Positions 1 to 5,007 of a stretch of DNA of 7,436 nucleotides are shown piece by piece. The notes beneath the pieces were generated by a model that did no database searches, was not told where the DNA came from, and saw only the letters and a program-made list of their open reading frames with translations. The DNA is taken from assembly GCA_005778045.1 (NCBI GenBank), contig SXKQ01000200.1, positions 1 to 7,436 of the forward strand, read 5' to 3'. The DNA is from Planctomycetia bacterium. Lineage in GTDB: Bacteria > Planctomycetota > UBA1135 > GCA-002686595. Numbering within the stretch: position 1 is the stretch's first letter; the number at the start of each line of letters is the position of its first letter. Position numbers and translations under genes: made by a program.

Positions 1-1052
1 CCGATCTCGTCGAGGAACAGCACGCCGCCCGCGCTCGACTCGATCAGGCCCACGCGGTCGCGCACCGCGCCCGTGTACGCGCCCTTCATGGCGCCGAACA
101 GCTCGCTCTCGAGCAGACCTTCCGCGATCGCGCCGCAGTTGACGCCCGTGAAGGGCTTCTCGCGCCGCGGCCCGTTCTCGTGCAGCGCGCGCGCCACGAG
201 CTCCTTGCCCGTACCGCTCTCGCCGTAGAGCAGCACCGGAAAGTCGCCCTCGGTGATGCGGTCGACGACCGCGAGCATGGCGGTGATCGCGCGTCCGCGG
301 CCGATGATCGCCGGGTACTTGTGGCGCAGCTCGAGCCCGCTCGGCACGAAGCCCTCCGAGAGCGACTCGAGCGCCTTCGACTGCTCGGCGAGCGCGCCCT
401 TCAGCTCCTCGTTGCGCAGCTCGAGGCTGCGCAGCATGCGCGCGTTCTCCTCGAGCAGGCGCACGCGCTCGAGGCTCAGCGCGGCTTGGTCGGCGAAAGC
501 CTCGAGCAGCTCCTGAGAGTGCTCGTCGAAGCGCCCCTGCGCGAAGCGGTTGTCGACGTACAGACAGCCGCGCACCTCGTCGCCGACGCGCATCGGCACG
601 CACAGCACGCTGCGCAGCTTGAGGTCCGCCACGGACTGCTTGGGGGTGAGCGCCTCGTCGTTGAGCGCGTCGTCGGAGCGCAGCGCCTGTCCGCTCTCGA
701 GCACCGCCGTCGTGATCGAGCGCGACAGCTTGCGCAGTGCCTTTTTCAGGTTCTCGCGGTCGATGTTGCGCGCCGCGACGACCTCCCAGCCCGGGCCGGC
801 CTCGAGCCCCTCGACCGCGCCGCCCTCGACGCGCGCGGCGAGCGCGCTGGCCGTTCCCGCGCGCACGATCAGGAAGCCGCGCTCGGCCCCGGCGAGCTCG
901 ATCGCCGCGTCGAGCACGCGATCGGGCAGGGCCTCCGGCCGGACCGCGCGCGCCATCTCCTTGTTCAGCTCGAGGATGCGGAGCAGCGCCGTGCGCGTGA
1001 GCTCCTCGTGCCCGGCGGGACTGTCATTCGATCGCTTCAGGAAACGGAACAC
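1..1052 (-). CDS. Sigma-54-dependent transcriptional activator with N-terminal GAF domain (3' end beyond left edge)
   Basis: Bacterial enhancer-binding protein. It uses ATP to remodel sigma-54 RNA polymerase at -24/-12 promoters. The visible 350 residues hold a GAF-like sensor domain (about 42-195, including SVLCVPMRVGDEVRGCLYVDN). A charged, probably coiled-coil linker follows (about 196-232), then the start of the AAA+ domain from about 245. Walker A GESGTGKE is at 277-284, the sigma-54-contact loop GAYTGA at 324-329, and Walker B VLFLDE ends near 349. The rest of AAA+ and any C-terminal Fis-type HTH lie off the left edge. There is no receiver domain, so the signal is probably a small molecule or redox state sensed by GAF; the ligand is unknown. 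GTG at 1050-1052 is chosen because the in-frame stop of the upstream gene (1065-1067) lies 12 nt before it and no ATG fits upstream of conserved sequence. The pairing with the IscU-like gene suggests cotranscription. Family assignment is very sure; target genes are unknown. Confidence 0.93.
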   Translation of the reverse strand, partial: MFRFLKRSNDSPAGHEELTRTALLRILELNKEMARAVRPEALPDRVLDAAIELAGAERGFLIVRAGTASALAARVEGGAVEGLEAGPGWEVVAARNIDRENLKKALRKLSRSITTAVLESGQALRSDDALNDEALTPKQSVADLKLRSVLCVPMRVGDEVRGCLYVDNRFAQGRFDEHSQELLEAFADQAALSLERVRLLEENARMLRSLELRNEELKGALAEQSKALESLSEGFVPSGLELRHKYPAIIGRGRAITAMLAVVDRITEGDFPVLLYGESGTGKELVARALHENGPRREKPFTGVNCGAIAEGLLESELFGAMKGAYTGAVRDRVGLIESSAGGVLFLDEI

Positions 1053-1064
1053 GGGGCGCCTCGC

Positions 1065-1460
1065 TCAGAGGAGAGGATATCCGCGCGCCAGTCCAGCGCG
1101 GGCTTCGTCCAGCGCTCGGAGCACGAGCTCCAGCGCGTGCTGCTGGGTGCGGCCGAGCCCGCCCATGGCTTCGACCTCGCCCCGCAGGTCCAAGCTCGTG
1201 AGTTCCGCGCGCGGACGTCCCTCGAGAGCCGCGCAGGCATAGCTCGCCAGCGCCAGCGCCGCGCTGCAGCCCCGGCCCGCGTAGCCACACCGCAGCCGGC
1301 CGTCCGCCTCCGCGAGCCAGACCTCGACGCGGTCCCCGCAGGCCGAGTTCTCCCCCACGCCCATCGCGGCCCCCGGCGCGGGCTCAGGCCCGGGTTGCAG
1401 GGCTTTTCGATGGCTCTCGAGGGGCTCGGGAAGGCGCGCCATGGGCCCAGAGTAGCGCAT
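1065..1460 (-). CDS. IscU/NifU-N-like iron-sulfur cluster scaffold homologue lacking the third cysteine
   Basis: Small (131 aa) homologue of the NifU N-terminal/IscU/SufU fold, which assembles Fe-S clusters on three cysteines. Two ligand motifs are visible: ENSACGDRVEVWL (Cys41, Asp43) and GRGCSAALALASYACAAL (Cys65). The C-terminal ligand motif (RIKC/KLHC in SufU/IscU) is replaced by GRTQQHALELVLRAL, so the third Cys is absent and Gln or His occupies the site. I recall a bacterial subfamily with the same KQHA-type ending, so this may be inherited rather than a lesion. A role in cluster transfer or sensing is open. ATG at 1458-1460 is preferred because TAGG lies about 7 nt upstream; ATG at 1440-1442 or 1464-1466 is also possible. 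The ORF is open back to 1514. It ends 12 nt before the GTG of the sigma-54 activator, so the two are probably one operon. Confidence is good for the family and moderate for the start. Confidence 0.75.
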   Translation of the reverse strand: MRYSGPMARLPEPLESHRKALQPGPEPAPGAAMGVGENSACGDRVEVWLAEADGRLRCGYAGRGCSAALALASYACAALEGRPRAELTSLDLRGEVEAMGGLGRTQQHALELVLRALDEARAGLARGYPLL

Positions 1461-1540
1461 TTCCATACCTACTGAAGTCCATAAAAGACAAACACTTAGA
1501 AGCGCGAACTGCAAGCGCTTGTCGAAACCTCGGCCGCCCG

Positions 1541-1553
1541 ATTTGCCTCAAAT
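1541..1553. promoter_or_regulatory. Perfect 5-bp inverted repeat over the -35 of the riboswitch promoter (possible operator)
   Basis: ATTTG (1541-1545) and CAAAT (1549-1553) form a perfect inverted repeat separated by CCT. It overlaps the -35 hexamer TTGCCT of the plus-strand promoter. A second palindrome, CAAGCGCTTG, sits at 1512-1521 in the same divergent intergenic region. Such sites can be repressor operators, but short palindromes arise by chance. No regulator can be named. Confidence 0.3.
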
Positions 1554-1571
1554 GCAACTTCGTAGTATAGT
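1543..1571 (+). promoter_or_regulatory. Sigma-70-type promoter driving the riboswitch RNA
   Basis: The -35 is TTGCCT (1543-1548), the spacer is exactly 17 nt, and the -10 is TATAGT (1566-1571). Transcription would start at about 1577-1579, only a few bases before the P1 stem of the c-di-GMP aptamer. The block is a clear AT-rich island in very GC-rich surroundings, and its position just before an aptamer on the same strand supports it. The minus-strand iscU-like gene starts about 80 bp away, so the region is divergent. I see no equally good minus-strand promoter. Confidence 0.7.
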
Positions 1572-1583
1572 TAGGCGCTTCGA

Positions 1584-1694
1584 GGATCGAGCGACAAGGG
1601 CAAACCCACGGTGACGTGGGGACGCAAAGCCAGAGGGCCCACGGGGAAACCCGGGGGCAGCCTAGCTGCCGAACCGATGACTTGCGCGGGATCC
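1584..1694 (+). promoter_or_regulatory. Cyclic di-GMP-I (GEMM-I) riboswitch aptamer
   Basis: Senses c-di-GMP, the second messenger of the motile-to-sessile switch. The P1 arms are GGATC..GCG (1584-1593) and CGC..GATCC (1685-1694) around a small purine internal loop. The conserved AAGGGCAAACC (1596-1606) is followed by P2, CCCACG (1605-1610) capped by GTGA (1611-1614) and closed by CGTGGG (1615-1620). This is the GNRA loop that docks into P3. The near-invariant GACGCAAAGCC is at 1621-1631. The P3 side ends in hairpin GGCAGC/GCTGCC (1656-1670) and the hallmark ACCGATG (1673-1679). The middle G of AGGG, the family's G20 that contacts the ligand, is kept, which favours c-di-GMP over the cGAMP-preferring GEMM-Ib variants. 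No terminator or start-codon-masking platform is visible directly behind P1. Confidence 0.92.
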
Positions 1695-1985
1695 AAAGAA
1701 GCGGCCGGGCATGCCCCGCGCCGCGTGCGACGCGTGGAGCGTCGTCCGGACCCACACCGGACTTCGCTCCCGGGTCTCCCGCTCCGCGCCTTCGCGCGCG
1801 GCTGCGGAGATCCCGCCGGCGCGGCCGGGGTGTGCTCCAACCCGAGTCACCGCCGCCATGCACACCCACTCGAACCCGCACGTCGCACCTGCCGCGAGCT
1901 CGCGCTCGCACGCCGGAACGACCCACGGCTCGCAAGGTGCGCCGGAGCGGCGGGCTCGGGCCGGCCGGGGAGCGCCGCGCGCAGG

Positions 1986-2168
1986 TGGGGACTTCGCGCG
2001 CGGTCGTAGAGGGAGGAGCGGTGCGTCGCTCGCGCTGTGGGGACGGCGCGACGCGTGCCGTGGAAGAGGAGACGGCGAGGCCGTGGAGCAGTGGGGACTC
2101 TCCCGCGCGCTCGCCCGGCTCGCGCAGGGTGCGCGTCTCTCGCGCGCCCGACGGGACGCCATGGGGAC
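1986..2168 (+). repeat. Four dispersed TGGGGAC repeats in the ncRNA body, three in hairpin loops
   Basis: Identical TGGGGAC occurs at 1986-1992, 2038-2044, 2092-2098 and 2162-2168, at spacings of 52, 54 and 70 nt. The first three are GTGGGGAC and lie in predicted hairpin loops: stems 1975-1982/1996-2003, 2030-2035/2046-2051 and 2085-2088/2100-2103. The hairpin loops at 1734-1738 (GTGGA) and 2062-2071 (GGAAGAGGAG) add more exposed GGA, and GGGAGGAG is apparently unpaired at 2011-2018. The aptamer holds the same heptamer at 1617-1623. GGA in loops is what CsrA/RsmA-binding RNAs use, but high GC makes both GGA and hairpins common. Confidence 0.45.
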
Positions 2169-2233
2169 CGCCGCGGCTTGGCCGCGCCGGGGTGAACCGC
2201 CGATCCGCTGAACCAGCGGCTCGCGAGCCAAAC

Positions 2234-2276
2234 GCGAAGGCATGGGGCCCGCGCTCCATGCCTTCGCTCTTTTCTC
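2234..2276 (+). terminator. Strong intrinsic terminator ending the plus-strand RNA
   Basis: A perfect 12-bp stem, GCGAAGGCATGG (2234-2245) with CCATGCCTTCGC (2256-2267), encloses a 10-nt loop. It is followed by TCTTTTCTC (2268-2276). The U-rich tail exists only for plus-strand transcription; on the minus strand the stem is followed by GTTTGGC, a poor tract. It may still slow minus-strand transcripts of the sigma-factor gene, which ends at 2325, so partial bidirectional use is possible. A second GC hairpin (2279-2284/2295-2300) lies just beyond. Confidence 0.85.
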
Positions 2277-2324
2277 GCGCCCCCGCCCTCTCTCGGGGGC
2301 CGGCGCACGCGCGGGGCGCGGCGC

Positions 2325-3338
2325 TCAGGCGTCGGCGGACGAGCGCAGGCGTTCCTGCAGACGCTCGAGCAGCTTCATGTGGATCTTGCACACGCGCGAC
2401 TCGCTCAGGGCCTCGAGCTCACCAATCTCGCGCAGCGACAGATCTTCCCAGTACTTGAGGTAGACGATGCGCGCCTCCTGTGGCGTGAGCTTCTGCGCGA
2501 CCAGCGCGAGCAGGTCCTCACGGGTCAGCCGCTCGCCGGGCGCCTCGGTGCATGGGTCGGGCATGACCTCGATGCCCACGCCCTCGTCCTCGTCGGTCGG
2601 CGCACGGGCCGGCCCGGGAGCCGTGGCGAGACCACGCAGGAAGCCCGTGGCGTACTCGAGCGGGTCCATGCCCAGCTCGGAGGTGAGCTCGGCCTCAGAC
2701 GGCTGGCGCGCAAGCCGCGCGCGGAGCCCCTCGACGACGCGCTTGTGGCGCTCGAGGCGCGCTCGCCAAGGCCGCGGGAGCCAGTCCTGAGAACGCAGCT
2801 CGTCGAGCAGCGCACCGCGCAGTCGCAGCTCGCAGTAGGACTCGAACGGCACGCCGCGACGACGGTCGAAGCCCTCGATCGCCGCGATCAGTCCGACGTT
2901 GGCCGCAGTGAGCAGGTCGCCGGTGTCGACGGTGCGCGGCAGGCGCAGCGCACATCGGCGCACGAAATCCGTGACGAGGCCCTGGTACAGCTCCACCAGT
3001 GCGTTGCGCTCGTGCGCGCTGGGGCGACGCACGAACTTGCGCCAGAGCGCCGCGGCGGGATCCAGAGGGCGCGTGCGAGTCTGGCCTGCGGACTTGCGCG
3101 GCGGCGCCACGTCGACGGCGCGAGCGGTCGGCGGCGCGACCGGGGTGAGCAACGCGATGCGAGCTTTTCCCGCGGTTTTCACCGCCTTCCTGACGACGCG
3201 AGCCCCCTCGCCCTTGCGGCGAAGAGGTACGGCCGCGGAGTGCAGCGGCGGACTTGGCACGATCGAGAGGACTTGTTCGGGACTCAAGCACAACGCGCGC
3301 TGCGAGGCCAGTCGCACCCCCGCGAGAGGGCGCGTCAC
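2325..3338 (-). CDS. FliA/WhiG-type (sigma-28-like) RNA polymerase sigma factor
   Basis: Alternative sigma factor that directs RNA polymerase to a motility- or development-type regulon. Region 2 spans about 98-190: LWRKF, LVTDFVRRCALRLPRTVDTGDLLTAANVGLIAAIEGFD, then FESYCELRLRGALLDELRSQDWLPR. Region 3 follows (about 191-236). Region 4 is at about 281-330: KLTPQEARIVYLKYWEDLSLREIGELEALSESRVCKIH, a helix-turn-helix with the SESRV signature. The 337-aa longest form carries about 95 basic, Pro/Ala-rich residues before the core, whereas FliA is usually near 240 aa. GTG at 3336-3338 has no visible Shine-Dalgarno, while GTG at 3180-3182 (residue 53) is preceded by AGGAAGG (3185-3191) and gives 285 aa; the true start may be there. 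It lies 50 nt after ybeY, with phoH-ybeY upstream. No anti-sigma factor FlgM or flagellar genes are in view, so the FliA symbol is withheld. Confidence 0.9.
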   Translation of the reverse strand: MTRPLAGVRLASQRALCLSPEQVLSIVPSPPLHSAAVPLRRKGEGARVVRKAVKTAGKARIALLTPVAPPTARAVDVAPPRKSAGQTRTRPLDPAAALWRKFVRRPSAHERNALVELYQGLVTDFVRRCALRLPRTVDTGDLLTAANVGLIAAIEGFDRRRGVPFESYCELRLRGALLDELRSQDWLPRPWRARLERHKRVVEGLRARLARQPSEAELTSELGMDPLEYATGFLRGLATAPGPARAPTDEDEGVGIEVMPDPCTEAPGERLTREDLLALVAQKLTPQEARIVYLKYWEDLSLREIGELEALSESRVCKIHMKLLERLQERLRSSADA

Positions 3339-3388
3339 GCAGCGGCGACGACTTGTTGATCCACAATTCCGGGCCCCTATTCAAGCCC

Positions 3389-3844
3389 CTACTTGCGGCG
3401 CGGTGCAGCGAGGCTTGCGAGCACGACTCGCTCCGCGCGTCGCATGCGCGCACGCTCGCGCGGCTCGTGATCGTCGTGACCGCAGAGGTGCAGCGCGCCG
3501 TGCACGACGTAGAGCAGATGCTCGCGCACGGCGTCGAGACCACGTCGGCTCGCCACCGCGCGCGCACGCTCGGTGCTCACGTACAGCTCCCCCATCGGAC
3601 CGCCGTCCTCCGCGCCGAGGTCGAAGCTGATCACGTCGGTCGGCGTGGGGTCGTCGAGCCACTCTGCGTGCATCGTCGCCAGCTCGGGATCGTCGACGAA
3701 CACGATCGAGAGCGCCTCCCCCGCACGTCCGCCGTGCTCGAGCGCCACTTCGGCCGCCCGCCGGATGCGCGCGTCGGAAAGCCCCCGAGGCCGCTCGTGG
3801 CGGCTGGTCCACGCGATCGCGATCCGGCTCGCCCGGCGATTCAC
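3389..3844 (-). CDS. ybeY: YbeY endoribonuclease / rRNA maturation factor
   Basis: Metal-dependent RNase that takes part in 16S rRNA 3' maturation and 70S ribosome quality control in the cytoplasm. The 151-aa protein has the usual length. It carries the family block DDPTPTDVISFDLG (65-77), the LGE-type segment GELYVS (85-90) and the metal motif HGALHLCGHDDHEP (115-128). His115 and His119 match the first two zinc ligands. The third ligand region reads GHDDH rather than GYDH, so the last His (126) is one residue further on and Asp125 takes the usual position. I recall GYDD variants in related lineages, so this need not mean loss of activity. The start is GTG at 3842-3844, overlapping the TGA of phoH as GTGA, which implies translational coupling. 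This phoH-ybeY order is widely conserved. Confidence 0.93.
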   Translation of the reverse strand: MNRRASRIAIAWTSRHERPRGLSDARIRRAAEVALEHGGRAGEALSIVFVDDPELATMHAEWLDDPTPTDVISFDLGAEDGGPMGELYVSTERARAVASRRGLDAVREHLLYVVHGALHLCGHDDHEPRERARMRRAERVVLASLAAPRRK

Positions 3845-4920
3845 GCGCCGTGCTCGTTGCGCGTCGGCGCCTCGTAGGCGCGCACGATCTGCTCCACCAG
3901 CGGGTGGCGGCAGATGTCCTCGGTGGTGAACTCGACCATTCCGATGTCCTTGAAGCCTTGCAGGCGCGCGGTGGCGTCGACGAGGCCGCTCTTCTGCCCG
4001 CGCTCGAGGTCGGTCTGGCTCGGGTCACCGGTGACGACCATGCGCGAGCCCTCGCCGAGGCGCGCGAGGCACCTCTGCCCCTGCGGCGCCGTGGTGTGCT
4101 GGGCCTCATCGAGGATCACGAAGGCGTTGGCGAGCGTGCGACCGCGCATGTAGGCGAGCGGCGCCACCTCGATCACCCCGGCCTCTTCGAGGCGCATCAC
4201 GTCCTCGAACTCGAGCAGGTCCCCGAGCGCGTCGTACACCGGGCGCATGTAGGGATTGAGCTTCGCGAGCAGGTCGCCGGGCAGGAATCCGAGCTTCTCG
4301 CCCGCCTCGACCACGGGGCGCGTGATGACGAGCTTGCGGCACTCGCCGGTGCGCAGGGCGCGCAGGGCGCAGGCCACCGCGAGGTAGGTCTTGCCAGTGC
4401 CCGCCGCGCCGAGGCCGAAGGTCAGGGGCTTCTGGGCGATCAGCTCGACGTACTTGCGCTGGCGCGGACCGCGCGGCTCGAAGGGCCGCATGCGAAAGCC
4501 CGTGGGCGACACCGGACGCGCGGAGCGCACCCCGACGTTTGCCATGCGATCCGCGGCGGGCGCGCCGCCGTAGCGCGGCGCGCTCGGACCCGGCCCATGG
4601 CGGGGTGCCGGCGGCGGCGCCGAGGGGAACGAGGTAGGCGAGACTCCCGAGGGCATCTCGATCGCACCGGACCCGATCAGGATCCCCTCCGCGTCCTTGG
4701 GGTCGAGCTCGCGCCCCTTGCGCAGCTTCCCGAGCAAGTGCTCGATGCGACGCCGCGCCTCGGAGGTGTGCTCTTCGCTGCCCTTGAGCCGCAGGTTGCC
4801 GTTGCGCGTGAAGATCTCGATGTCGAGGACCTGCCGCAGCAGCTTGGCGTGGCGGTCGTAGGGACCGAGGACGAGAATCGCTTCCTCGTGGGAACGCAGC
4901 GGGATGGTGACTTCGATCAA
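3841..4920 (-). CDS. phoH: PhoH family ATPase (PhoH/YbeZ-like)
   Basis: Cytoplasmic P-loop ATPase related to the N-terminal part of superfamily 1 helicases, thought to act in RNA metabolism with YbeY. The 359 residues comprise an N-terminal region typical of the family (1-85) and a Pro/Ser/Gly-rich linker (about 90-130). The PhoH ATPase domain runs from about 150 to 350. Walker A is GAAGTGKT (171-178), Walker B is FVILDE (267-272) and the GDPSQ motif is at 298-302. RQRKYVELIAQKPLTFGLG before Walker A and TTEDICRHPLVEQIVRAYE at the end are characteristic. The best start is TTG at 4918-4920; no ATG or GTG fits better and the Shine-Dalgarno is weak. The end overlaps ybeY by 4 nt. The HD-domain phosphohydrolase gene found between phoH and ybeY in several bacteria is absent here. 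Confidence 0.95.
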   Translation of the reverse strand: MIEVTIPLRSHEEAILVLGPYDRHAKLLRQVLDIEIFTRNGNLRLKGSEEHTSEARRRIEHLLGKLRKGRELDPKDAEGILIGSGAIEMPSGVSPTSFPSAPPPAPRHGPGPSAPRYGGAPAADRMANVGVRSARPVSPTGFRMRPFEPRGPRQRKYVELIAQKPLTFGLGAAGTGKTYLAVACALRALRTGECRKLVITRPVVEAGEKLGFLPGDLLAKLNPYMRPVYDALGDLLEFEDVMRLEEAGVIEVAPLAYMRGRTLANAFVILDEAQHTTAPQGQRCLARLGEGSRMVVTGDPSQTDLERGQKSGLVDATARLQGFKDIGMVEFTTEDICRHPLVEQIVRAYEAPTRNEHGA

Positions 4921-4961
4921 GGGTGCGCGTTCTTTCGGTTTGGGGCGCCGCTTCGCCCTAG

Positions 4962-4991
4962 AGGATCCAACGACCTTGCGAGACGTGTCAA
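4962..4991 (-). promoter_or_regulatory. Possible sigma-70 promoter for phoH-ybeY in the cdsA-phoH gap
   Basis: On the minus strand a consensus TTGACA (4986-4991) is followed after 18 nt by GATCCT (4962-4967), which keeps the key A and final T of a -10 element. It lies in the 87-nt space after the cdsA stop and would start RNA about 35 nt before the phoH TTG. The -35 is perfect but the -10 is weak, so this is tentative. Confidence 0.4.
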
Positions 4992-5007
4992 GGGGAACCG
5001 CCGCCGG

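Larger units (their letters stand above)
1577..2276 (+). ncRNA. Candidate ~700-nt riboswitch-led non-coding RNA, promoter to terminator
   Basis: This span runs from the predicted start after TATAGT to the U-tract of the terminator. After the aptamer (ending at 1694), about 540 nt hold no recognisable gene. Plus-strand frames are Arg/Ala/Gly/Ser-rich, lack a placed Shine-Dalgarno plus start near the aptamer, and either stop before or run through the terminator. Minus-strand frames overlap the terminator stem. Hairpins found by eye: 1728-1744 (CGACGC/GCGTCG, loop GTGGA), 1744-1762 (GTCCGG/CCGGAC), 1782-1809 (CTCCGC/GCGGAG), 1975-2003 (8 bp, loop with GGGGA), 2030-2051 (6 bp, loop with GGGGA), 2057-2076 (5 bp, loop GGAAGAGGAG), 2085-2103 (4 bp, loop with GGGGA), 2127-2149 (9 bp), 2172-2186 (6 bp) and 2205-2219 (CCGCTG/CAGCGG). 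It is not RNase P RNA, tmRNA, 6S or SRP RNA by the signatures I know. A small unrecognised protein remains possible. Confidence 0.6.

Noticed and set aside
180..1475. Long plus-strand reading frame (431 codons) over the left end
   Set aside because: It is the antisense shadow of the GAF/AAA+ activator and IscU-like gene, rich in Arg, Ala, Glu and Leu with no domain.
1711..2211. Plus-strand 166-codon frame, candidate riboswitch-controlled protein
   Set aside because: This is the best coding alternative because it fits between aptamer and terminator and starts at an ATG. However, the Shine-Dalgarno is poor, many codons end in A or T unlike the neighbouring genes, and no signal peptide, membrane segment or motif is seen. 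Not excluded; kept as the main rival of the ncRNA view.
1695..2233. Known structural RNA (RNase P, tmRNA, 6S, SRP) or group I/II intron
   Set aside because: None of the signature sequences I know for these RNAs is present, and no intron-encoded protein is seen.
1384..2391. Minus-strand frames (up to 335 codons) across the intergenic block
   Set aside because: They cross the terminator stem, the aptamer and the promoter, and overlap the sigma-factor gene; sequence is low-complexity Arg/Ala/Pro.
1616..2458. Plus-strand reading frame of 280 codons after the riboswitch promoter
   Set aside because: It starts inside the aptamer P2, reads through the terminator stem and into the sigma gene on the other strand. 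Its composition is Arg/Ser/Ala-biased and no motif is visible.
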